A DNA stretch of 25,524 nucleotides from Tepidibacillus_B infernus (lineage in GTDB: Bacteria > Bacillota > Bacilli > Tepidibacillales > Tepidibacillaceae), in NCBI RefSeq assembly GCF_048898065.1, contig NZ_JBLWFI010000005.1:1-25524 (forward strand). The letters run 5' to 3'. The translations under genes and the position numbers were made by a program. The notes beneath the pieces are model-generated. The model did no database searches, was not told the DNA's origin, and was given only the letters and a program-made list of their open reading frames with translations. Of the stretch, positions 1 through 7,654 are shown piece by piece. Numbering within the stretch: the stretch's first letter is position 1; the number at the start of each line of letters is the position of its first letter.

Positions 1-322
1 GTTACGTCGGTTTGACGAACGATCTAGCACATAAATAAAAGCATGATTCCTGTCACTCCAGTATTTAAATGTATATATTTACCAAATGGACAGAATCACC
101 TTTTCTTTAGGTTTTGTCCTTTTGGCTATAATTCACAAAAATATATTTACTGAAAATTTCGACTATATTTATGCAACGCTAGTGACAATTATTATTTTAT
201 GTAATTTGTCTTGGCCAAATCTTAGGCAAAAAATAGAGATTATTAGTTTCGACAACCAATAACCTCTATATAGTCAATCAATTTTAATATTTTGATCATA
301 AAAAGAACTACTATTTCATTTC
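1..322. other. AT-rich intergenic region downstream of pbuG
   Basis: No convincing open reading frame, RNA gene or strong terminator is visible here. The only notable content is at 87-185, where two short blocks recur in the same order on the opposite strand at the far end of the window (see the repeat entries). Confidence 0.5.
87..185 (+). repeat. Left copy of a diverged inverted repeat (about 100 bp)
   Basis: This stretch begins with TGGACAGAATCACCT (87-101) and ends with ATGCAACGCTAGTGA (171-185). The minus strand of 25513-25402 carries TGGACAGGAATCACCT followed about 80 bases later by the identical 15-mer ATGCAACGCTAGTGA. Order and spacing are similar (99 versus 112 bases), while the middle is diverged. 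It may be a small dispersed intergenic repeat or the ends of a lost element. No family was recognised. Confidence 0.35.
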
Positions 323-1678
323 TTATAGGAAGATAAATCTTAATACGAATAATGCTCCTAAAACATACATGATTGGATGAACTTCTTTGGCTTTACCAGC
401 AAATACTTTCACTAATGGATAAACGACAAATCCAAGGCTAATTCCAGTTGCGATACTAAAAGTTAAAGGCATCATTAACATAGTAAAGAAAGCAGGAACA
501 GCTTCATCAAGTCCTTTCCAGTCAATTTCTTTCAAGCTAGACACCATTAATATTCCCACGATAATTAACGCAGGAGATGTAATTGCTGCAACACTTGCAA
601 CAGCTTGAATCAATGGATAAAAGAAAAGTGCAACTAAGAACATGATTGATGTAAAAATTGCGGTTAAACCAGTACGACCACCAGCTGCAACACCTGCTGA
701 TGACTCAATGTATGAGGTTACAGTAGATGTACCAAACATTGCACCTACCATAGTAGCAATCGAGTCAGCTGTGAGTGCACGGCTTGCTTTAGGTAATTTA
801 TTATCTTTCATGAGTCCTGCTTGATTGGCCACGCCAACTAATGTCCCTGCAGTATCAAAGAAATCTACAAACAAGAAGGAAAAGATAATCGTTAATAATC
901 CCATGTTTAAAGCACCTTTAAAATCAAGATGCATAAAAGTAGGTTCAATACTAGGTGGTGCAGCAAAAACACCTGTAGGAGTTTGAACGATACCAAATAC
1001 CCAACCAGCAATAGCGGTTAAAATCATACCATAAAAAATTCCGCCTTTTACTTTTTTAACTAAGAAAAATAAGGTAACGATGATTCCAAAAAAAGTAAGT
1101 AATATATCCGGTCTACCAAGCTCTGTAGAAAGTTTTACAAATGTTCCTTCCGGATCTGCAGCAATGATACCCGCATTCTTTAATCCAATAAAAGCGATGA
1201 ACAACCCAATACCAGCGGATACAGCGTGTTTTAAACCAGATGGGATTGCATTGATAATGGCTTCTCTAATTTTTGTAAGAGTTAAAATAAAGAAAATAGC
1301 ACCTGAAATAAAGACGGCTGCTAAAGCAGTTTGCCATGGTACTTTCATCCCTAATACAACCGTAAATGTAAAATATGCATTTAAACCCATTCCAGGAGCT
1401 AAAGCGATTGGGTAGTTAGCTAATAGTCCCATTAATAAGCTACCAATTGCAGCTGATACAGCAGTAGCAACAAACACAGCTCCCATATCCATTCCACCTA
1501 ATTGTCCAAGGAAAAATGGATTAACAATTAAAATATAAGCCATTGTTAGAAAGGTAGTGATTCCAGCTAATAACTCTGTACGAACCGTGGTATTTCTTTC
1601 ACTTAAACCAAAAAAACGATCGATGCCAGAGACTAGCTCTGAATTATTTTTTTGGGATAGTTTTGCTGTTTGTTCCAT
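323..1678 (-). CDS. pbuG: Guanine/hypoxanthine permease, NCS2 (AzgA-like) family
   Basis: A 451-residue polytopic membrane protein that should import guanine and hypoxanthine by proton symport. It has the AzgA-type signature around NYPIALAPGMGLNAYF and about a dozen hydrophobic segments over its whole length, and its length is normal for the family. The ATG at 1676-1678 is preferred over the overlapping upstream TTG because GGAGGAG then sits at normal spacing. It lies downstream of guaA with its own promoter, a guanine-type riboswitch and a terminator hairpin, so transcription should fall when guanine is plentiful. Choosing guanine/hypoxanthine over adenine or xanthine rests on the subfamily and on the riboswitch C74. 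Confidence 0.9.
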   Translation of the reverse strand: MEQTAKLSQKNNSELVSGIDRFFGLSERNTTVRTELLAGITTFLTMAYILIVNPFFLGQLGGMDMGAVFVATAVSAAIGSLLMGLLANYPIALAPGMGLNAYFTFTVVLGMKVPWQTALAAVFISGAIFFILTLTKIREAIINAIPSGLKHAVSAGIGLFIAFIGLKNAGIIAADPEGTFVKLSTELGRPDILLTFFGIIVTLFFLVKKVKGGIFYGMILTAIAGWVFGIVQTPTGVFAAPPSIEPTFMHLDFKGALNMGLLTIIFSFLFVDFFDTAGTLVGVANQAGLMKDNKLPKASRALTADSIATMVGAMFGTSTVTSYIESSAGVAAGGRTGLTAIFTSIMFLVALFFYPLIQAVASVAAITSPALIIVGILMVSSLKEIDWKGLDEAVPAFFTMLMMPLTFSIATGISLGFVVYPLVKVFAGKAKEVHPIMYVLGALFVLRFIFL

Positions 1679-1715
1679 CAATTTCTCCTCCTCATTTACT
1701 ATTTGTTTAAAAATG

Positions 1716-1746
1716 AAAAAACCTAGATAGAAGATCTCTACCTAGG
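1716..1746 (-). terminator. Rho-independent terminator of the pbuG leader (riboswitch expression platform)
   Basis: On the minus strand CCTAGGTAGA pairs with TCTATCTAGG and is followed by a run of six T. It lies between the purine aptamer and the pbuG start codon, the position of the termination platform in OFF-type guanine switches. A second long hairpin, pairing about 1810-1822 with 1752-1768, includes bases of the aptamer P1 3' strand and could be the competing structure. Confidence 0.8.
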
Positions 1747-1818
1747 CATAGAAGGGTCTAAACAGTTCAAATCTTAAGCGCAATAAAAATTATAAGATTT
1801 GTAACAGGTCTGATCCCT

Positions 1819-1884
1819 TCGTAGTCAAGCAATTTACGGTCGCTCGGTAGAGACATCTGAGCCTTATTCTCAGACATATACGAA
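1819..1884 (-). ncRNA. Purine riboswitch aptamer, guanine type
   Basis: On the minus strand the outer P1 helix is TTCGTA (from 1884) with TACGAA (to 1819). Inside are two hairpins: TCTGAG with CTCAGA, and a P3 arm with the conserved TCTACCGAGC loop. The J3/1 segment reads GACTACG, putting C at the position equivalent to xpt C74, which selects guanine over adenine. It sits in the pbuG leader, consistent with control of purine uptake. Confidence 0.92.
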
Positions 1885-1925
1885 GAACAGATATGATTGA
1901 ATTATATGTTGTTCTTTCAATAGTA

Positions 1926-1954
1926 AGTGTACCAAGAGCTTGTTTGATTGTCAA
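1926..1954 (-). promoter_or_regulatory. Sigma-A promoter of the riboswitch-pbuG transcript
   Basis: On the minus strand TTGACA (1949-1954) and TACACT (1926-1931) are separated by exactly 17 bases. Transcription would begin about 30 bases before the aptamer. The -35 box abuts the T-tract of the guaA terminator, so pbuG is uncoupled from guaA. Confidence 0.75.
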
Positions 1955-1957
1955 GAT

Positions 1958-1998
1958 AAAAAACGAACATTTTTTTATAAACAGTATAAATTGTTCGT
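1958..1998 (-). terminator. Rho-independent terminator after guaA
   Basis: On the minus strand ACGAACA (1998-1992) pairs with TGTTCGT (1969-1963), followed by six T. It lies a few bases after the guaA stop codon. The loop is long and AT-rich. Confidence 0.65.
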
Positions 1999-2010
1999 GA
2001 AATAACTCAA

Positions 2011-3549
2011 TTATTCCCATTCGATCGTTGAAGGTGGTTTTGAGGTGATATCTAAAACAATACGATTGACTCCATCTACTTCATTAACGATTCGATTAGA
2101 TATTTTCTCTAGAACTTCAAAAGGGATTCTTGCCCAATCAGCAGTCATCCCATCGATGGAGGTGACAGCACGTATACCTACGGTGTAGGCGTAGGTTCTT
2201 ACATCCCCCATCACACCAACACTTTTTATATCAGGTAATACAGTGAAATACTGCCATATTTCACGATCTAAATGAGCTGCTTTTATTTCATCCCGCAAGA
2301 TTTGGTCTGAATCCCGCACAATCTGCAGCTTTTCCTCAGTTACTTCCCCTAATACTCGAATCGCTAAACCAGGCCCTGGGAAGGGTTGGCGCCACACAAT
2401 TTCATCAGGTATTCCTAATTCGGTTCCAACTTTTCTAACCTCATCTTTGAATAATGTATTTAATGGCTCAATTAATTCAAAACGAATGTCTTCAGGCAAT
2501 CCACCTACATTATGATGGGACTTAATCGTTTGCGCAGTTTTTGTCCCACTTTCAATGATATCAGTATATAGAGTCCCTTGGGCTAAGAAATCAAATTCTC
2601 CCAGTTTGTTTGACTCTTCTTCAAATACTCGAATGAATTCATTCCCAATGATTTTACGTTTTTGTTCAGGGTCACTGATACCTTGTAACTTAGTAAGGAA
2701 ACGATCTTTTGCATCGATTTTAATCACATTCATATTAAATTTCTCACCAAAGACTTCCATGACACTTTCTGCTTCCCCTTTCCGAAGCAGTCCATGATCT
2801 ACAAACATACAAGTTAATTGATCTCCGATGGCTCGGTGAATAAGGACAGCTACGACAGAAGAATCTACCCCGCCACTTAAGGCACATAATACTTTTTTAT
2901 CTCCAACAATTCCCCTAATTTCATGAAGTTTGTCTTCAATAAAGGTTTCCATTGACCAATTCTTTTCTACTTTACATACATCAAACAGAAAATTCTTTAA
3001 CATATCCATTCCATAAAGCGAATGCTGTACTTCTGGATGAAATTGTACTGCATAATAGTGCTTTTCTGGATGACTCATTGCAGCAATAGGAGCATGTTCA
3101 GTACTTGCATCAACTTGGAATCCTTTTGGCGGCTCAATAACTAAATCTGAATGGCTCATCCAAACTTGTTGGGTTTTATCTAATTCCTTATATAACAAAG
3201 AATCTGTCTTAATTTGAATATTCGCTTTTCCATATTCACGAACATTAGCTCGTTCAACTTTCCCCTCTAATTGGTGGGTCATTAATTGCATTCCATAGCA
3301 AATTCCTAAAATCGGGATCCCTAGTTGATATATTTTGGGATCAACGATAGGTGCATTTTCTACATAGACACTTGCAGGTCCACCTGAGAAAATAATTCCT
3401 TTAGGGTTCATAGATTTAATTTGATCTGCTGGTGTATCAAAAGGAATTAGTTCGCTATACACCCCTAAATCTCTTACTCTTCGCGCAATCAGTTGATTAT
3501 ATTGGCCACCAAAGTCTAAAACAATAATCATATCATTTGGCTTTTCCAT
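2011..3549 (-). CDS. guaA: GMP synthase (glutamine-hydrolysing)
   Basis: Converts XMP to GMP using ATP and glutamine, the last step of GMP synthesis in the cytosol. The 512-residue length is typical. Residues 1-190 form the class I glutamine amidotransferase, with the nucleophile Cys84 in GICYGMQLM and the His/Glu pair in QFHPEV. Residues about 205-390 form the ATP pyrophosphatase domain, with the PP-loop ALSGGVDSSVV. The C-terminal dimerisation domain ends in the usual DITSKPPSTIEWE. GGAGG lies about 6 bases before the ATG. A promoter and a terminator-like leader hairpin precede it, suggesting control separate from its neighbours. Proximity to groESL and pbuG matches Bacillales gene order. 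Confidence 0.98.
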   Translation of the reverse strand: MEKPNDMIIVLDFGGQYNQLIARRVRDLGVYSELIPFDTPADQIKSMNPKGIIFSGGPASVYVENAPIVDPKIYQLGIPILGICYGMQLMTHQLEGKVERANVREYGKANIQIKTDSLLYKELDKTQQVWMSHSDLVIEPPKGFQVDASTEHAPIAAMSHPEKHYYAVQFHPEVQHSLYGMDMLKNFLFDVCKVEKNWSMETFIEDKLHEIRGIVGDKKVLCALSGGVDSSVVAVLIHRAIGDQLTCMFVDHGLLRKGEAESVMEVFGEKFNMNVIKIDAKDRFLTKLQGISDPEQKRKIIGNEFIRVFEEESNKLGEFDFLAQGTLYTDIIESGTKTAQTIKSHHNVGGLPEDIRFELIEPLNTLFKDEVRKVGTELGIPDEIVWRQPFPGPGLAIRVLGEVTEEKLQIVRDSDQILRDEIKAAHLDREIWQYFTVLPDIKSVGVMGDVRTYAYTVGIRAVTSIDGMTADWARIPFEVLEKISNRIVNEVDGVNRIVLDITSKPPSTIEWE

Positions 3550-3592
3550 ATAGGACCTCCATTAAATAAATAAATTATCTCTTAGCCTATAC

Positions 3593-3622
3593 AAAAATAA
3601 CTAGGATGGGTTGTCCATCCTA
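3593..3622 (-). terminator. Terminator-like hairpin in the guaA leader (possible attenuator)
   Basis: On the minus strand CTAGGATGG pairs perfectly with CCATCCTAG over a short loop and is followed by a T-rich tract. It lies downstream of the promoter at 3648-3677 and upstream of guaA, so transcripts from that promoter must pass it. It could also end transcripts from the small gene at 3694-3876. No purine aptamer is visible in the leader. Confidence 0.7.
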
Positions 3623-3647
3623 GCACTAGTCGTCTTATATTGTGCCT

Positions 3648-3677
3648 ATTCTAACAAAATTAGAATAAAGGCGTCAA
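3648..3677 (-). promoter_or_regulatory. Probable sigma-A promoter of guaA
   Basis: On the minus strand TTGACG (3672-3677) and TAGAAT (3648-3653) are separated by 18 bases. The predicted start near 3641 leaves a leader of about 90 bases containing the terminator-like hairpin. Confidence 0.6.
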
Positions 3678-3693
3678 GCTTGAATTTTTGTTA

Positions 3694-3876
3694 TTAATTT
3701 CCTCCAGATCGTCCGAATTGCCATACTCCTGCAATAGATGAACGACTATATCTAACCTGTTCAAATACCTCTGTGGCTTCTTCCCAATCTTTGCTATCCA
3801 TTTCTTTAAATACATCAGATAAATACTCTCTTACGTTTTGTGACTCTTCTTTTCCCTTGCGAACTTGTGGTTCCAC
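3694..3876 (-). CDS. Small hypothetical protein
   Basis: A 60-residue reading frame from a GTG codon, with only a weak upstream AGG. The product is charged, with an acidic helical middle (YLSDVFKEMDSKDWEEATEV), and ends in a Gly-rich tail, GRSGGN. No family was recognised. It lies between the moaD terminator and the guaA promoter. It could be a real small gene or a chance frame; the weak start keeps confidence low. Confidence 0.4.
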   Translation of the reverse strand: MEPQVRKGKEESQNVREYLSDVFKEMDSKDWEEATEVFEQVRYSRSSIAGVWQFGRSGGN

Positions 3877-3924
3877 TTTCTAAACCTATTCGTAACAGAT
3901 TCTAGTTCCCCTTCCAATAGGAAT

Positions 3925-3953
3925 AAAAAACCGTTGAAGAATCAGCGGTTTTT
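3925..3953 (-). terminator. Terminator after the ADH-AOR-moaD operon
   Basis: On the minus strand AAAACCG and CGGTTTT form a stem with a run of T on the 3' side, about 30 bases after the moaD-like stop codon. The A/T-flanked stem could also work on the plus strand, but no plus-strand gene reads into it. Confidence 0.75.
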
Positions 3954-3981
3954 ATTGATTATAAGAATTTTGATTTCTTTT

Positions 3982-4200
3982 TTATCCACCTGCAAGCGGA
4001 ATTAGCAATTGAATTCTATCATTTTCTTTTAATTTTTCTTGACCGGTGCTAATCTTACCGTTTAATACAACCAAAGCATCTTCATCCCATTTAATACCTA
4101 AGCATTCTAAAAAAGCTTTAACTGTGGTTTTCTCTACTACTCGATGTTCTCCATTTAATTGCTGTAAATAAGGAATATTTGAGGTAATCTTAACGACCAT
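3982..4200 (-). CDS. MoaD/ThiS-family sulfur carrier protein linked to the tungsten enzyme
   Basis: A 72-residue beta-grasp protein ending in the exposed LAGG tail that the MoaB/ThiF-type enzyme adenylates and converts to a thiocarboxylate. Family members donate sulfur for the dithiolene of molybdopterin or tungstopterin. Its ATG lies inside the end of the aldehyde:ferredoxin oxidoreductase gene (11-base overlap), so the two are probably translationally coupled. This pairing suggests a carrier dedicated to making the tungstopterin of that enzyme. Other cofactor genes are absent from the window. Assignment to MoaD rather than ThiS rests on context. Confidence 0.85.
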   Translation of the reverse strand: MVVKITSNIPYLQQLNGEHRVVEKTTVKAFLECLGIKWDEDALVVLNGKISTGQEKLKENDRIQLLIPLAGG

Positions 4201-5896
4201 TCCCTTCGACTCCTATTAACTCTAACTCTTCTTGAGGCACATCGAATACTGTTTTGCTTGCTTCATTCATTTCTGTATAGAAGTACTCTGGTAATCGATC
4301 GTGAGCTTTGGTGAATCCTGCCCTTCTGTTGAATTGATGCTCAAGCTTTAATGTCTCTAAGGCTGTTTCTTTTAAGTATTCAGCTGTAACCTTCTGCCCG
4401 ATATAAGCAGTAATTAAATCAGCAATAAGATCAAAGCGGCCTTGAATTGCTCCTCCACTGAAGTAGCACATTCCTAAGGAATCAAAGATTGTAACTGTTT
4501 CCTGGGCGTCCTTTGATGCTTTTACTTGACCTTCTGCAGAATGATGGTCAATTTGTGCCCTTATTGTTTGCCCTGCTGTATGGTCAGCACCCATTGGTGA
4601 TGTTGCATATGTGACACCAAGTCCTTTGATTGCTCTTGGGTCATAGGCTGGCATTGATTGCCCTTTTACTGTTGGAACTCTGTATGCTCCGTACAATTTA
4701 CCGACTATCTCTGCTCCCCCGCCAATGATTCTCCCTAAAGGACTTCCTGCTTTAATTTCTTTTACTGCGTTTATTGCTCCTTCTACGTCACCAAAGGATA
4801 GTACTCCCTGTGACATTAGTACGCCTATTGCTGCTCCTGTTTCGATGGTATCCACTCCGTATTCGTTACATAATCTGTTTAGTTCTGCTATTGCATCGAG
4901 TTCTCCTATACCAAGGTTTGATCCTAATAAACCGATATTCTCGTATTCTAGTGGTGATGTTACCAGTTTACCTGCTTTGTTTACATAGACGTTGGAACAG
5001 CGAATTATACAACCCGGCATACAGGCATGTGTCGGATTTCCTTCGCCGCCACGCTCTAGTATTGTTTCTCTTAGTTTTTCTCCTGTTATGTTTTCATAGA
5101 GTTCAAATGAACCTGTTGAGAAATTCCTTGTCGGCAGGGCTCCCAGGGCGTTTGTTGTTTTTACCAGTCCTGCTGTTCCAAGCTCTGGGAATACTTTTGC
5201 TGTTCCCGGTGTCTCCATTAACCATTTATGATAAGTCTTCATTGCTTCTCTGAATTTTTCTCTGTCCTTTGGTTTGTTCTTTTCAACTCCGGCATCATCT
5301 AATACTATTGCTTTTATCCCCTTTGAACCTGCAACTGCTCCAAGCCCTCCCCGGCCATTAAATCTGGTTGGTAAGCCTTCTTTATCCTGACCTGCTATGG
5401 CAGCAAGGTTCATTTTCTGTTCTCCTGCTACTCCAATTAACCAGACGGCAATATGTTTTCCGTATCTATCTCTCAACCAATCGGCTGCTTCACTTAATTC
5501 TTTGCCTAAAATGGGTGTTGCATCATCAAAGGTGATGCTCTCTTTAGAGATATGAATAATTTTAAAATCGTCACGAACTCCTTCAAAGATCAGACTACTG
5601 ATTCCCAATCTTCCAAGTTTTAGACCGGAAATACCTCCTGCATTACTTTCTTTGATGCCTCCGGTTAGCGGGCTTTTGGCACCTATCGAATAGCGGTCTG
5701 CACTGGATGCTCCAGAACCTGTTAAAACTCCGTTAGCAAAGACTAATTTGTTAAATGATCCCAGCGGGTGACATGTAGGAGGGACTTCGTCATGTATTAC
5801 TTTTGATGTTAAGGCTCTTCCTCCTAATCCGTTGTATTTTAAAGATTGGTCTTCGCTTACGGTTAAATCTTTCATATTAATACGTATTATTTTCAC
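4190..5896 (-). CDS. Aldehyde:ferredoxin oxidoreductase (tungsten/molybdenum pterin, AOR family)
   Basis: Cytosolic enzyme that interconverts aldehydes and carboxylates with ferredoxin as electron partner. A GTG at 5894-5896 with GGGAGGG upstream gives 568 residues; the longer frame to 5947 lacks a ribosome site. The N-terminal pterin-binding domain is visible (SPLTGGIKESNAGG about 75-88, RFNGRGGLGAVAGSKG about 178-193). Cluster cysteines are C292, C296 and C300, spaced CX3CX3C rather than the common CX2CX3C, with C477 in DSLGMCYF as the fourth ligand. The YDPRAIKGLGVTYATSPMG segment (418-436) is typical of the family. It follows an iron alcohol dehydrogenase by about 90 bases and overlaps moaD, so the likely role is oxidation of the aldehyde made by that dehydrogenase, or the reverse. 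The substrate is not readable from sequence. Confidence 0.93.
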   Translation of the reverse strand: MKIIRINMKDLTVSEDQSLKYNGLGGRALTSKVIHDEVPPTCHPLGSFNKLVFANGVLTGSGASSADRYSIGAKSPLTGGIKESNAGGISGLKLGRLGISSLIFEGVRDDFKIIHISKESITFDDATPILGKELSEAADWLRDRYGKHIAVWLIGVAGEQKMNLAAIAGQDKEGLPTRFNGRGGLGAVAGSKGIKAIVLDDAGVEKNKPKDREKFREAMKTYHKWLMETPGTAKVFPELGTAGLVKTTNALGALPTRNFSTGSFELYENITGEKLRETILERGGEGNPTHACMPGCIIRCSNVYVNKAGKLVTSPLEYENIGLLGSNLGIGELDAIAELNRLCNEYGVDTIETGAAIGVLMSQGVLSFGDVEGAINAVKEIKAGSPLGRIIGGGAEIVGKLYGAYRVPTVKGQSMPAYDPRAIKGLGVTYATSPMGADHTAGQTIRAQIDHHSAEGQVKASKDAQETVTIFDSLGMCYFSGGAIQGRFDLIADLITAYIGQKVTAEYLKETALETLKLEHQFNRRAGFTKAHDRLPEYFYTEMNEASKTVFDVPQEELELIGVEGNGR

Positions 5897-5962
5897 TCTT
5901 TTATCCCTCCCTAGATTTTTATGAAATTCTAAATATAAGATTATCATTTTTTTAGAAGAGAT

Positions 5963-5994
5963 GTTATAATTTTCTGAAAAAATTTTATTATAAC
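5963..5994 (-). other. Intercistronic hairpin between the ADH and AOR genes
   Basis: GTTATAAT and ATTATAAC form a perfect 8-bp stem overlapping the dehydrogenase stop codon. On the minus strand no clean T-tract follows, so it is more likely a 3' stabilising or partial attenuation structure than a full terminator. Confidence 0.4.
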
Positions 5995-7160
5995 AGATTT
6001 AATTTCCCATTATAAGCTGCTGTATAAACCTTTCTTATATCATCAATTGTGAAAGGTTTTGGGCTTCTAGCTAGCAAACGCTTTTGTTTTAACGCATCCT
6101 GCGATAATTTTTCAATATACTCTTCTTTTATATCAAATTCCTGCAAATTAGTTGGTATTCCTACATCCTTAACAATATCATACAACGCTTTAACCGCAGC
6201 AATTGCAGCTTCACGGTTAGATAAACCTGCTCTATTTACTCCTAATGCATCTGCCATGAGCACCATTTTTTCTATGCATGATGGCCAGACAAAATCAAAT
6301 ACATAGGGTAATAGTACAGCATTAGAATCCCCATGGGATAGTTTAAATAGTCCGCCTAACGGATAAGCTAATGCATGGACACCTGATACTCCGGCATTAT
6401 AAAAGCTTAAGCCTGCGATTAAGCTTCCCCAGGATAATTCATTGCGTGCTTTTACATTAGAGCCATGCCATACACCTGTACGGATATTTTGACTAATACG
6501 TCTAATAGCATCCAATGCTAAAGCATCTGTTAAAGGTGAAGCGTTAACAGAAATAAGAGCTTCTACAGCATGGGTTAAAGCATCAACTCCTGTAGCCGCT
6601 GTAATTCTAGGTGGAAGTGTGTATGTTAATTCTGGATCAACAATCGCGACATCAGCCAGCAAATAGTTATTTGTAATTACATCTTTTGAAGACTCTAAAG
6701 AAAATACAGCAATATCAGTTACTTCTGATCCAGTTCCCGATGTAGTTGGAATTAATATTTTTGGAAGACCTTTATTACTTAATTTTTTCGTTCCCGTTAA
6801 GTTTAGGTAATCTGCTACTGTACCTTCGTGTTTGCTTAAAACAGCTACAGCCTTGGTAATATCTAAAGAACTTCCTCCCCCAATTCCGATTACCATATCA
6901 GCATCACTATTTTTTAAAGCACTAACTGCTTGGTCTGCTATATGTACTGGAGGTTCTGGTATTATCTCACTGTACAAATCATAAGTAATGCCTGCACCTA
7001 CTAATACATCTTCAACTTTTTTAACTATTCCAACCTGGATCACACCCGGGTCTGCAAAAATCATTACTTTCTTTGCATTAAATCTATTTATTTGTTCTGG
7101 AAGTTTGGCTAAGCTTCCGGCACCGGATATAATTGTTAAAGGAGAAACAAAATTATACAT
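5988..7160 (-). CDS. Iron-containing alcohol dehydrogenase (group III ADH)
   Basis: NAD(P)-dependent cytosolic dehydrogenase interconverting an alcohol and an aldehyde or ketone. The ATG at 7158-7160, with AGGAG 8 bases upstream, is preferred over an upstream GTG and gives 390 residues, a normal length. The nucleotide-binding GGGSSLD lies at about 94-100. All four metal ligands of the family are present: D193 and H197 in GVDALTHAVEA, H262 in GVHALAYPLGG and H276 in LSHGDSNA. It precedes the aldehyde:ferredoxin oxidoreductase and follows the lactonase beyond an IS3 remnant. The family includes 1,3-propanediol, lactaldehyde and 4-hydroxybutyrate dehydrogenases; with a lactonase nearby a hydroxy-acid dehydrogenase role is attractive but inferred. 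Confidence 0.93.
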   Translation of the reverse strand: MYNFVSPLTIISGAGSLAKLPEQINRFNAKKVMIFADPGVIQVGIVKKVEDVLVGAGITYDLYSEIIPEPPVHIADQAVSALKNSDADMVIGIGGGSSLDITKAVAVLSKHEGTVADYLNLTGTKKLSNKGLPKILIPTTSGTGSEVTDIAVFSLESSKDVITNNYLLADVAIVDPELTYTLPPRITAATGVDALTHAVEALISVNASPLTDALALDAIRRISQNIRTGVWHGSNVKARNELSWGSLIAGLSFYNAGVSGVHALAYPLGGLFKLSHGDSNAVLLPYVFDFVWPSCIEKMVLMADALGVNRAGLSNREAAIAAVKALYDIVKDVGIPTNLQEFDIKEEYIEKLSQDALKQKRLLARSPKPFTIDDIRKVYTAAYNGKLNLL

Positions 7161-7215
7161 AAGAAACACTCCTACCTTTCGTTCTAATGGTTTCTACATA
7201 CCCAAAAACGCTTTT

Positions 7216-7638
7216 TTAATATGTTCATCATTTAATAAATTTCATACAGAATGCAAACAACGTTATGGAGTTCCTAAGATTCACTATCTTCTTCAAAAAG
7301 AAGGCTATAAGGTAAGTTTAAAACGAGTACAGTGTTTGATGAAAAAGGCTGATATTCGTTCAATCACGAAGAAAAGATATCATCCTTACCCTAATATTCA
7401 TACTTTTAAAGATGGTTGGTGTTAAATGTTCATTTTAAAGGATTTAAACAATCATTTAGTCAAAAAGGTTGCCCCTATGATAATGCCTGCATTGAATCCT
7501 TTCATTGAATTTTTCCAAGATATCGACCAATTCCAAAAACGTAGATACACGACAAGTTATCCACAAGTACCTATAGCCCTTATGTTACAATGGTTTGAGG
7601 CACTTATCGTGCTTACAGACTTTCGAATCCGAGCTTGA
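7216..7638 (+). pseudogene. Remnant of an IS3-family transposase (orfB), internally deleted
   Basis: Up to about 7420 the plus strand encodes the orfB helix-turn-helix part (CKQRYGVPKIHYLLQ, then SLKRVQCLMKKADIRS). From about 7445, in another frame, it encodes the end of the DDE core (GCPYDNACIESFH), which then meets a stop. The catalytic middle is missing, so the gene is dead. What follows to 7638 reads as an unassigned frame (RRYTTSYPQVPIALMLQWFE) and may belong to a second element. The remnant separates the lactonase from the dehydrogenase genes and points against their transcription. Confidence 0.75.
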
Positions 7639-7654
7639 GCTTTAGTAGCAATTA

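Noticed and set aside
1790..2020. 76-codon minus-strand frame between guaA and pbuG
   Set aside because: It lies over the guaA terminator, promoter and guanine aptamer, with no ribosome site; a non-coding leader explains it.
4774..5253. 159-codon plus-strand frame opposite the AOR gene
   Set aside because: Its leucine-rich, low-complexity translation is a shadow of the AOR coding strand, and AOR motifs are unambiguous.
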